Positions 7,618-14,609 of a stretch of DNA of 28,933 nucleotides are shown one piece after another. The notes below the pieces were generated by a model. It worked only from the letters and a program-made list of their open reading frames with translations, had not been told where the DNA came from and searched no databases. Source of the stretch: a bacterium UBA1790 (GTDB taxonomy: Bacteria; Bacteroidota; Bacteroidia; Bacteroidales; Muribaculaceae); the NCBI GenBank assembly GCA_002314465.1, contig DCGA01000196.1, forward strand, positions 4,498 through 33,430. Reading direction: 5' to 3'. Position 1 is the first letter of the stretch. Each line of letters opens with the position of its first letter. The position numbers and the translations under genes were made by a program.

Positions 7618-8631
7618 ATGACTTTGCCGGATTATCCAATTGATGTAGTAGTCGCATGGGTCGACTCGAGCGACCCTAAGTGGCAAGAAGAAAAAGCCCG
7701 GTATTTGGTTGAAAGCCCAACATGTGATGCATCTGAGGCTCGTTACAAAGACTGGGGCACCTTTATTTATTGGTTCAGGGGAATCGAGAAATTCATGCCC
7801 TGGGTCAATAAGGTCTTTGTCATCACTAACGGTACTTACCCTGAATGGCTCAATACTGCTCACCCTAAGATTGTGATGGTAGACCATAAGGACTACATTC
7901 CCGAGGATTGTTTGCCCACTTTTTGCTCCAGGGCAATAGAAGTGGGTATGCACAGGATTAAAGGCTTGAGTGAGCATTTCATCTATTTCAACGACGATAT
8001 GTTTGTGACGGCACCGTGCCAGCCATCCGATTTCTTCAGGAATGGTTTACCTTGCGACAACCCTACGTTTTCGGCCAATTACAGTTATGGTATGCACTAT
8101 TACCTTTCTGTTTATATGTCGGTGGGGCCCATCAATCGCAATTTCAGCAAGCACCGTGTGCTTAGAAGCGGATGGCGCAAGTGGTTCCATCCGTGCATCG
8201 GCTTGGCGGGATTATACAAGGCTATTACCCGTATCCCCAATCCTTCCTTCGACGGGTTCAAGATGACACATTATTGCCAGCCCTATCTCAAGAGTACATT
8301 TGAGCATATATGGGAAAAAGAAGGGGAAGAACTAAGCAAAGTTCAGCACAATCGCTTCAGGCAATATACCGACTTGACGATATGGGCCGTTCGTTACTGG
8401 CAACTTGCCGAGAACAACTTTGCCCCTCATTCGCTGAAAGACCGCAGGTTGTGTACAATGCGTGACGAAGAGATAGGCGAGATATGCAGTCTGTTGCCGC
8501 TGAAGAAGTATAAGGTGATATGTATCAACGACTCGGAGTATTCGCACGTCACCGATTTTGACAAGTGCAAGAATCAACTGCATGCGGCATTCACCCAGTT
8601 GTTCCCGTCGAAATCTTCTTTTGAACTCTGA
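7618..8631 (+). CDS. Stealth-family sugar-phosphate transferase
   Basis: A 337-residue protein with all four Stealth regions. CR1 is IDVVVAWVDSSDPKW (about 7-21). CR2 runs from DWGTFIYWFRGIEKFMPWV through FVITNGTYPEWL to LPTFCSRAIE and FIYFNDDMFV (about 44-130). CR3 holds HYCQPYLKSTFE and HNRFRQYTD (about 213-250), and CR4 holds VICINDSEY near 300. Stealth proteins transfer a sugar-1-phosphate (for example GlcNAc-1-P or hexose-1-P) to a glycan, as in capsule synthesis, and are homologous to the eukaryotic lysosomal GlcNAc-1-phosphotransferase. The frame is open back to 7561, but that start lies inside a terminator hairpin and upstream of the -7 box, so 7618 is chosen. Its stop codon directly abuts the stop of the convergent glycosyltransferase. 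Confidence 0.85.
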   Translation: MTLPDYPIDVVVAWVDSSDPKWQEEKARYLVESPTCDASEARYKDWGTFIYWFRGIEKFMPWVNKVFVITNGTYPEWLNTAHPKIVMVDHKDYIPEDCLPTFCSRAIEVGMHRIKGLSEHFIYFNDDMFVTAPCQPSDFFRNGLPCDNPTFSANYSYGMHYYLSVYMSVGPINRNFSKHRVLRSGWRKWFHPCIGLAGLYKAITRIPNPSFDGFKMTHYCQPYLKSTFEHIWEKEGEELSKVQHNRFRQYTDLTIWAVRYWQLAENNFAPHSLKDRRLCTMRDEEIGEICSLLPLKKYKVICINDSEYSHVTDFDKCKNQLHAAFTQLFPSKSSFEL

Positions 8632-9630
8632 TTACCAATAAAACAGCCTGCGTCCCCGCTCAAACTTGCAGATAAATGTCAAGAGGGTAGGGTGGTTGAT
8701 GAGTAGCGCGAGCAACGAGTTCTTCTTGCCGGGCAGTGACTCCTTGCGCATGGGGCCTATGGGTAGGCAGCCCGCTTCTCTCAGTTTTTTGTAGTATTCT
8801 TTCAAGCGGTTGCACTTAATGGCATTCTGTGCTGCGGTACAAAGATAAGTGTTACCGCGCGCAATGATAGTGTTGCGTATCGTTTCTGTAATTTCCACTC
8901 CCGGATTTTGGGCAAGTTGGATAAACGCTTCCCTGTAGTAAAAACAATCGTCAATGAGCCGTAGCAGATGGCTCGTTTCCTTGCATTGTATTATGCTTCC
9001 GGGTCTGATGCAGTGGCAGTAGGTGATGATATTTGTCGCTACCACATGCTTGGCATGGATTAGCAACGAGTAGGTGTAGTGCCCGTCTTCGTACATGTGT
9101 CCCTCGGCAAATGTGATGCCGTTGTCTGTTGCCAGTGACTTGCGGCACAGGTATCTCCACACGCTGTCTTTCATGGGTATTGAGGTGATGTATTCCTGAC
9201 CGGTGCCGATGAATGTGACATAATTCTCTGTATGCGAATAGGGAGTCAACGACGTGGGTACATTGTTATATACGAACTGGAAAAACATTAGTTCTGCATC
9301 GTTAGTGTCAAGCACTTTGAGCAGTTTGTTCAGGGCATAGGGAGCGAGGTAATCGTCTCCGTCGACAAACATCAGGTAGTCGCCCCGACTCTTCTCTATG
9401 GCTGCATTACGGGCAGCGCTTAACCCTTTGTTGGACTGGCTGATGAGTGTGACATTATCATTTTCGGCTGCATATTTTTCTACAATGGCAGGTGTGCCAT
9501 CGGTTGAGCCGTCATTTACTATGATTATCTCGTATAAAGACTTATCACAGTCCTGATCCAGGATGGAATCAAGGCAGCGGGCTACGTACTTATCGATATT
9601 ATAACACGGCACTATAATAGAGAGTCGCAT
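8632..9630 (-). CDS. Glycosyltransferase family 2
   Basis: A 332-residue GT-A fold enzyme. The opening MRLSIIVPCYNIDKYVARCL, then IVNDGSTDGTP (about 37-47), NKGLSAARNAAI (about 67-78) and the metal-binding YLMFVDGDDYL (about 87-97) are classical GT2 motifs (PF00535). The C-terminal 150 residues are helical and family-variable, with no membrane helix, so it is likely a cytoplasmic or peripheral enzyme. It transfers a sugar from a nucleotide-sugar to a growing surface glycan; neither sugar nor acceptor can be inferred. It has its own promoter and faces away from the second glycosyltransferase. Its stop codon is immediately adjacent to that of the Stealth gene. Confidence 0.88.
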   Translation of the reverse strand: MRLSIIVPCYNIDKYVARCLDSILDQDCDKSLYEIIIVNDGSTDGTPAIVEKYAAENDNVTLISQSNKGLSAARNAAIEKSRGDYLMFVDGDDYLAPYALNKLLKVLDTNDAELMFFQFVYNNVPTSLTPYSHTENYVTFIGTGQEYITSIPMKDSVWRYLCRKSLATDNGITFAEGHMYEDGHYTYSLLIHAKHVVATNIITYCHCIRPGSIIQCKETSHLLRLIDDCFYYREAFIQLAQNPGVEITETIRNTIIARGNTYLCTAAQNAIKCNRLKEYYKKLREAGCLPIGPMRKESLPGKKNSLLALLINHPTLLTFICKFERGRRLFYW

Positions 9631-9662
9631 AGAGGTAGATGTTGAGGCTTTATGTTACTGTG

Positions 9663-9694
9663 CAAAATTACACATTTAGTGTCTAATATGCAAT
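9663..9694 (-). promoter_or_regulatory. Promoter of the minus-strand glycosyltransferase
   Basis: On the minus strand TTG (9693-9691), 20 bases, then TAATTTTG (9670-9663). Predicted leader is about 27 bases to the ATG at 9630. Confidence 0.7.
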
Positions 9695-9726
9695 TTTTTT
9701 TGATAATAAAGGTTTGTTGTTTAATA

Positions 9727-9758
9727 TTTGCGTATTGGAAAAACATGTTGTAACTTTG
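9727..9758 (+). promoter_or_regulatory. Promoter of the plus-strand glycosyltransferase
   Basis: TTTG (9727-9730), 20 bases, then TAACTTTG (9751-9758), a full consensus match. It rules out translation from the upstream TTG at 9728, which lies inside the -33 element, and supports the ATG at 9803 (leader about 40 bases). Confidence 0.78.
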
Positions 9759-9802
9759 TGAGCAATAATTATTATTGGCACGAATGTCTTAACTATACTT
9801 GT

Positions 9803-10876
9803 ATGAGTTTGCCCTTTTTAACGGTTATTTCCTCGGTTTATAATGCCCAGAAGTATCTTGATGCCGGTATCAAATCGGTATTAAATCAGTCGTTTGTCGA
9901 CTTTGAGTATTTCTTAATTGATGACGGCTCTACCGACAACAGCCTTGAGATATGCGAGCGATATGCTTCACAAGATAGTCGCATTACAGTTCTTAGCCAG
10001 GAGCATAAAGGTCCGGGACCGGCACGTAACCTTGCGCTAAAGCAGGCACAAGGCAAATGGATTTTGTTCTTTGATGTAGACGACGGTATAGTTCCCAATG
10101 CTTTTGAGGTAATTGACAGTCATCTTAAGGACAAGGATTCTCTTGATTTGCTGGTATATAGTTTCGACATCCATTTCCTGGGCACCAATCGTCATATCCC
10201 AAGGGTTTACCCTGATATGCAGATACGCGGCAGGAAGGAAGTGGAGGCCAACTATGTGGAGCATTGGCTGGGTATAAACGGATGGACTGGTTACTTGTGG
10301 AACAAGGCTTATTCGCGTGATTTTCTCACCCGCAACAATCTCCTCATCCCGTCGGTCATTATTCAGGAAGACGATGTTTTCAATATCAATGTTTTCAAGT
10401 GTGTCGAGAACGTTGATATGATTTCCGACAGGCTCTACAACTATTACTCGATGCCTCAGGGAAATTCGCGCGCTCACTACATCCCCGACCTCTACGATGT
10501 GGTTAATACCGTGAAACTTGCATTCCTTGATATATGTGACACGTGGGGACTTACCGACCAACGTATGCCGGCCTATGTGTACAACCGTTTCTTCTTTGAG
10601 GTTGTATCTTGTATTCGCCAGTTGGTTATATTCCCGAACAATTTGTCGTGGGCCGAAAAACGCAAAGAGGTGGGTGAGATTCTCAATCGCCCCGAAACCC
10701 GCGAGTGCATCAAGATGCTTGAGGAACTCAATGCTGTTCCAGCATCGGGAATGGCAAAGTTGTACTTTGCTCCTGTCAAGGCGCGTAGCGTGACGAGGGT
10801 TCTCTTGTTATCACGCATTATCAAGGTGGCAAAGGCTTGTAAGGATTTCATCAATCGCATGCGTTATCATCAATAA
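9803..10876 (+). CDS. Glycosyltransferase family 2
   Basis: A 357-residue GT2 enzyme. Motifs are FLTVISSVYNAQKYLDAGI at the N-terminus, LIDDGSTDNSLEI, GPGPARNLALKQAQG and FFDVDDGIV, the DxD-like metal site. WTGYLWNKAYSRDFL and IIQEDDVFNINVF in the second half are typical of the LPS/capsule branch. It begins with MSLPF at 9803; the open frame extends back to a TTG at 9728, but that region is promoter. It is transcribed divergently from the other glycosyltransferase, sharing a 172-base intergenic region. No membrane segment is seen, so a cytoplasmic role in surface-glycan assembly is expected; substrates are unknown. Confidence 0.87.
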   Translation: MSLPFLTVISSVYNAQKYLDAGIKSVLNQSFVDFEYFLIDDGSTDNSLEICERYASQDSRITVLSQEHKGPGPARNLALKQAQGKWILFFDVDDGIVPNAFEVIDSHLKDKDSLDLLVYSFDIHFLGTNRHIPRVYPDMQIRGRKEVEANYVEHWLGINGWTGYLWNKAYSRDFLTRNNLLIPSVIIQEDDVFNINVFKCVENVDMISDRLYNYYSMPQGNSRAHYIPDLYDVVNTVKLAFLDICDTWGLTDQRMPAYVYNRFFFEVVSCIRQLVIFPNNLSWAEKRKEVGEILNRPETRECIKMLEELNAVPASGMAKLYFAPVKARSVTRVLLLSRIIKVAKACKDFINRMRYHQ

Positions 10877-11123
10877 TATCATTATCGCTTTGTTTCTCAG
10901 CACTTCTTTTCGGATTCCTTTTTGGTAATAATAAAGTAAAACTGGGCTTTGGACTTATAATTATGTACAAGATTAGCCGAGATGGCGCAACGTGTTGAAT
11001 CGTAAGTGCTTCATTTGCTCTGAAAAACAAAAAACCTTTTGACTCAAAAAACAAAAAATCTTAAAATGCAAGGAAAAAGTAGAAATTTTCTTACAAATTA
11101 TTACACATATCAAAAATAATGCT
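10877..11123 (+). other. AT-rich intergenic stretch, no supported gene
   Basis: Between the glycosyltransferase stop and the Lrp -7 box I see no ORF with family features, no convincing terminator and no tRNA. There are A-rich tracts around 11022-11060. Confidence 0.5.
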
Positions 11124-11131
11124 TATCTTTG
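11124..11131 (+). promoter_or_regulatory. -7 element of the Lrp-family gene
   Basis: TATCTTTG fits TAnnTTTG. No TTG is present 19-21 bases upstream. It would give an unusually long leader of about 155 bases before the ATG at 11292. Confidence 0.45.
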
Positions 11132-11137
11132 TTTTTG

Positions 11138-11291
11138 AATTAATAGAGGTTAATACAAAAGGCGCATATGCGCGTCTCCGCATGCCCTTAAAAGGGCCGA
11201 TATAAGTGACAAAATGATTAGGCGGGTAGCCGCACGACCTATTGTATAACTAATTACGAAGAACAATAAACTCTAATATAATACTATTATT
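11138..11291 (+). promoter_or_regulatory. Structured 5' leader of the Lrp-family gene with two mini-ORFs
   Basis: Three consecutive hairpin-forming elements are visible: the 12-base palindrome at 11162-11173 (GCGCATATGCGC), the 14-base palindrome at 11184-11197 (GCCCTT-AA-AAGGGC), and a GCGG-GTAG-CCGC hairpin at 11222-11233 flanked by AGG/CCT at 11220-11222 and 11238-11240. Two short reading frames overlap them: 11168-11191 (MRVSACP) and 11214-11249 (MIRRVAARPIV). The GC-rich hairpins stand out from AT-rich flanks. I do not recognise a known riboswitch class. It may be a translational or attenuation control element of the regulator. Confidence 0.45.
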
Positions 11292-11756
11292 ATGGCTAAT
11301 TCTAAATTAGACTCTCTGGATTTTAAGATCCTGAAAATGTTATCTCTTAATGCTCGTAAGCCTTATCTGGAGATTGCTCGTTCATGCAATGTATCGGGTG
11401 CTGCCATCCACCAGCGCATCCAGAAACTGTATAGCATGGGTGTTATCAATGGTTCGATTACACTTATCAACCCGTCTTCGGTAGGTTATGACACATGTGC
11501 TTACATCGGCTTCTTCCTCAACGACCCCTCTAAGTTCAACGAGGTTGTTGAGCGCCTCAAGGCTATCCCCGAGGTTGTTGAGTGCTATTTCACTACCGGT
11601 AAGTACGATATGTTCGTCAAGCTCTATGCTAAGAACAACGACCACCTGCTGGCTGTTATCCACGACAAGTTCCTCAAGATGGGCTTGGGCCGTAGCGAGA
11701 CTCTCATTACCTTCAAGGAAGTATTCAAGCGTCAGATTCCTATCAACGAAGAATAA
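11292..11756 (+). CDS. Lrp/AsnC family transcriptional regulator
   Basis: A 154-residue protein. Residues 5-55 form the AsnC-type winged helix-turn-helix (LDSLDFKILKMLSLNARKPY, then IARSCNVSGAAIHQRIQKL and GVINGSITLINPSSVGY). Residues 65-145 form the RAM/AsnC ligand-binding domain (CAYIGFFLNDPSKF, VVECYFTTGKYDMFVKLYAK, IHDKFLKMGLGRSETLITFK). The family forms octameric or tetrameric amino-acid-responsive regulators. The target genes are unknown. It sits behind a long structured leader and ahead of the M13 peptidase, with no clear promoter between, so the two may be partly co-transcribed. Confidence 0.93.
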   Translation: MANSKLDSLDFKILKMLSLNARKPYLEIARSCNVSGAAIHQRIQKLYSMGVINGSITLINPSSVGYDTCAYIGFFLNDPSKFNEVVERLKAIPEVVECYFTTGKYDMFVKLYAKNNDHLLAVIHDKFLKMGLGRSETLITFKEVFKRQIPINEE

Positions 11757-11783
11757 TACATTTCTCACATAGAATTATAATTT

Positions 11784-11813
11784 ATTGCCATCTGTGTAAC
11801 ATCGGGTGGCAAT
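11784..11813. terminator. Weak hairpin between the Lrp and M13 genes
   Basis: A 7-bp stem ATTGCCA (11784-11790) with TGGCAAT (11807-11813) around a 16-base loop. No T run follows on the plus strand, so it is more likely a processing or mRNA-stability hairpin, or a leaky terminator. Confidence 0.3.
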
Positions 11814-11827
11814 AATTGACTATAAAG

Positions 11828-13852
11828 ATGAATATGAAGAAATTTACAACAATCTTTGCGATTGCTGCGATGGCTCTTGCTTCGCATGCCGATGCGCAAA
11901 CGGCAGGCATTAATCCCGCCGACCTTAATACCAGCGTTAGACCTGGTGACGATTTCTATGAATATGCCGGTGGCGGTTGGATGAAGGCTAATCCCCTAAA
12001 GCCCGAGTTTTCGAGTTACGGTGTGTTTGATGACCTTGCTGAGAAGAACCGCACACAGTTGCGCGACCTCTTCCTCGACCTCGCCAAGACCGAGCATGCT
12101 AAGGGTACGGTAGGACAGAAGGTTAGCGACCTCTACAAGATGGCAATGGATAGCGATCGCCTCAATGCCGAAGGCTCGGCTCCCGTCAAGGCCGACCTCG
12201 CCGAGATTGCGGCATTCAAGAAAACCGAACTCACAGCATTCGTGGCTAAGCAGCATCTCAGCATGGCTAATCCGTTCTTTGGCATCGGCGTTGAGACCGA
12301 CCTCAAGAACAGTGACTACAACGCAGTGTGGATGAGTGGCGGTACGATGGGCCTGCCCGACCGCGACTATTACCTCAACACCGACGCCGACAGCAAGAAG
12401 GTGCAGGAAGCCTACAAGGCTATGCTCGTGAAGATGTTCATGCTCTACGGCTACAAGAAGAAAGATGCCCAGCGTGCTGTAAAGACCATCTACGACATGG
12501 AGTATAAGTTTGCCGAGGCTAAGATGAGCCGTGCCGAGGCTCGCGACTACACTAAGTTGTACAACAAGCGCACTGTGGAGCAACTGCAGGCCGACTATCC
12601 CGCAATCAACTGGCGTGAGTACTTCGACCTCATGGGACTCAAGAACCTTGACTGGGTTATCCTTGAGCAGCCCAAGGTTATGGAAGTTGCCAACAATTTC
12701 ATGGCAACACTCACCGAGCAGCAGATGCGTGACTACATGAGCGGACTCATCATCAAGGCTTCGGCCAACTACCTCAGCGATGAGATTGGCGAAACTACAT
12801 TCGACTTCTACGGCCGCACACTGAGCGGACAGCAGGAGCGCAAGGCTCGCTGGAAACGCGCACTCGGCGTGCCCAACGGACTTCTGGGTGAGGCTGTGGG
12901 CGAACTCTACGTCAACAAGTACTTTGCCGGCGACAGCAAGGAGAAGATGCTCAAACTCATAGGTAACCTGCGCAAGTCGCTTGCTGCCCACATTGCCGGA
13001 CTCACATGGATGAGCGATAGCACTAAGGTTAATGCTCTCGTTAAACTCAATGCGTTCACCGTCAAGATTGGTTATCCCGACAAGTGGCGTGACTATAGCG
13101 GACTCAATGTTGATCCCGAGGCTACACTTTACGACAACATCAAGGCGGCATCGGTTTATGAAACCCGTCGCAACCTCGACAAGTGGGGCAAACCCGTCGA
13201 CAAGGAAGAGTGGGGCATGACTCCTCAAACAGTCAATGCTTACTACAATCCCACTACCAACGAAATCTGCTTCCCCGCTGCTATCCTGCAGGCTCCTTTC
13301 TTTGACGCTAATGCCGACGATGCCACCAACTATGGTGCTATCGGTGTTGTGATTGGACATGAGATGACTCACGGATTTGACGACCAGGGCCGCAACTTCG
13401 ACAACGAGGGTAACATGCGCGACTGGTGGAGTGAGAAGGATGCAGCCCAGTTTAAGGATGCAGCCGAGAAACTCGCGGCACAGTTCGATGCTATCGTGGT
13501 TGTTAAGGACCAGCATGCCAACGGCCACCTCACTCTTGGCGAGAACATTGCCGATCAGGGTGGACTCACAATCGCGTTTGACGCTCTGTGCAAGACTCAG
13601 CAGTTCAGCGAAGGCAAGTTGATTGACGGTTTCACTCCCGCTCAGCGTTTCTTCTTGAGTTATGGCCGCATCTGGGCTGAGAATATGACCGACGAGGCCA
13701 TCTTCCAGCAGACTAAGAGCGACCCGCACTCAATAGGTCGTAACCGCGTTAATGCAACCCTGCGCAACGTGGAATCGTTCTACAAGGCATTTGATGTTAA
13801 GCCCGACAACAAGATGTGGCTTAACCCCGAGGACCGTGCTATCATCTGGTAA
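11828..13852 (+). CDS. Secreted M13 (neprilysin/PepO-like) zinc metallopeptidase
   Basis: 674 residues from the ATG at 11828, with a signal peptide ending near residue 24 (FAIAAMALASHADAQ). The M13 N-terminal domain starts with DLNTSVRPGDDFYEYAGGGW. The catalytic domain has NAYYNPTTNEICFPAAILQ at about 466-485, the zinc motif HEMTH at 511-515 and the third ligand Glu572 in GENIADQGGL. The C-terminus ends in EDRAIIW, equivalent to the family CxxW end but lacking the cysteine, as is common in bacterial members. It would be periplasmic or outer-membrane-associated and cleave peptides. The frame is open to a TTG at 11816, but the ATG at 11828 or 11834 fits the signal peptide better. Length and motifs are complete. 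Confidence 0.93.
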   Translation: MNMKKFTTIFAIAAMALASHADAQTAGINPADLNTSVRPGDDFYEYAGGGWMKANPLKPEFSSYGVFDDLAEKNRTQLRDLFLDLAKTEHAKGTVGQKVSDLYKMAMDSDRLNAEGSAPVKADLAEIAAFKKTELTAFVAKQHLSMANPFFGIGVETDLKNSDYNAVWMSGGTMGLPDRDYYLNTDADSKKVQEAYKAMLVKMFMLYGYKKKDAQRAVKTIYDMEYKFAEAKMSRAEARDYTKLYNKRTVEQLQADYPAINWREYFDLMGLKNLDWVILEQPKVMEVANNFMATLTEQQMRDYMSGLIIKASANYLSDEIGETTFDFYGRTLSGQQERKARWKRALGVPNGLLGEAVGELYVNKYFAGDSKEKMLKLIGNLRKSLAAHIAGLTWMSDSTKVNALVKLNAFTVKIGYPDKWRDYSGLNVDPEATLYDNIKAASVYETRRNLDKWGKPVDKEEWGMTPQTVNAYYNPTTNEICFPAAILQAPFFDANADDATNYGAIGVVIGHEMTHGFDDQGRNFDNEGNMRDWWSEKDAAQFKDAAEKLAAQFDAIVVVKDQHANGHLTLGENIADQGGLTIAFDALCKTQQFSEGKLIDGFTPAQRFFLSYGRIWAENMTDEAIFQQTKSDPHSIGRNRVNATLRNVESFYKAFDVKPDNKMWLNPEDRAIIW

Positions 13853-13876
13853 GCACTACCGGTACAGATAAAACAG

Positions 13877-13912
13877 CGACAGGCATCTGCAATGGATGCC
13901 TGTCGTTTTTTT
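13877..13912. terminator. Bidirectional terminator between the M13 and amidase genes
   Basis: An 11-bp perfect stem (13877-13887 with 13895-13905, loop TGCAATG) followed by seven T on the plus strand. On the minus strand a shorter TTTT run follows within about 4 bases. The T run overlaps the amidase stop codon (13911-13913). Confidence 0.88.
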
Positions 13913-14609
13913 ATTGCAGCCGTGCCTTGAGGGCTGTGATTACCCGTTGGTACTCGGTGGGGGTGATATCCACCTTGCTGTAGCATCGGCGGCGCGGATA
14001 TCGGCGTTTGTAAGCCTGGCGCACCATCTCGTGGGTCACGATATTCCCTATGGGGACATTGTATTCCTTGATGATGGGCAGCAGGTACTCCACGGCGCTG
14101 TCTATCTGGTCTTGTGTGAGCGGTTCGACGAGTGTGTTGCCCTGGAACTCAATGCCCACGGTGAAACCGTTGCAGCCTTCCCTGCCGTTGAGAATGGAGT
14201 TGCCGGCATGGAATGTAACCACATGGGGCTCGCACATCACATAGCGGGTGCCGTCGGTGTCGATTACCACATGGGTGCCCACGCGCCGACGCTTCGATGT
14301 GAGCACTTCGAGCGAGCGTTGCGCTGTGGGCTCAGCAGTGTGATGCAATATCACGCCTTTCACCTCATTCACGCGGGTGGTGTCCACGTTGGGTGTTGGA
14401 TATGATATGACCTTATACTTGGGTGTGATAAGTTTTTGTATCTTACTTTCAGTGTCCTTCTGCACTTGCACTCTTGCTGGAGGGGGCGGCACTACAGCCT
14501 TGGCTGCAATGCTGTCTCGGCGAGGAGGTGGCACGTGCCCCACCGTTTGTACAAGGCAAAGCGGTGTGCCCAGTGCGATGATTCCCAGTATCGTGGTCAG
14601 TTTGTTCAT
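13911..14609 (-). CDS. Secreted N-acetylmuramoyl-L-alanine amidase (Amidase_2)
   Basis: 232 residues from the ATG at 14609. A hydrophobic signal segment (about 4-24) is followed by a Pro-rich linker (VPPPR, VVPPPPARV) and an Amidase_2/PGRP domain (PF01510) from about 80 to the end. The expected zinc ligands are His89 in VILHHTAE, His193 in VTHEMVRQAY and Asp214 in SKVDITPTEY; Glu154 in GIEFQGNT is also conserved. It cleaves the amide between N-acetylmuramate and the stem peptide in the periplasm. The start codon overlaps the helicase stop as ATGA, a signature of translational coupling. The frame is open upstream to 14645, but that start lacks a clean signal peptide. Confidence 0.87.
   Translation of the reverse strand: MNKLTTILGIIALGTPLCLVQTVGHVPPPRRDSIAAKAVVPPPPARVQVQKDTESKIQKLITPKYKVISYPTPNVDTTRVNEVKGVILHHTAEPTAQRSLEVLTSKRRRVGTHVVIDTDGTRYVMCEPHVVTFHAGNSILNGREGCNGFTVGIEFQGNTLVEPLTQDQIDSAVEYLLPIIKEYNVPIGNIVTHEMVRQAYKRRYPRRRCYSKVDITPTEYQRVITALKARLQ

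Noticed and set aside
9728..9802. An upstream TTG start adding 25 residues to the plus-strand glycosyltransferase.
   Set aside because: It lies within the -33 element of a full-consensus promoter, so it would not be transcribed from that promoter.
10970..11020. A short stretch resembling part of a tRNA (GCCGAGATGGCGCAAC).
   Set aside because: No acceptor-stem partner, anticodon arm or T-arm can be assembled around it.
10851..11054. A 67-residue minus-strand frame in the gap before the Lrp gene.
   Set aside because: No promoter, no family resemblance and AT-rich low-complexity content. It also runs into the 3' end of the glycosyltransferase gene.
11996..13729. A 577-residue open frame on the minus strand opposite the M13 peptidase.
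   Set aside because: It is antisense to a gene with complete catalytic motifs and signal peptide. Its composition (Leu/Val/Glu/His-rich) is what the reverse frame of codon-biased coding DNA gives, and it has no recognisable domain.
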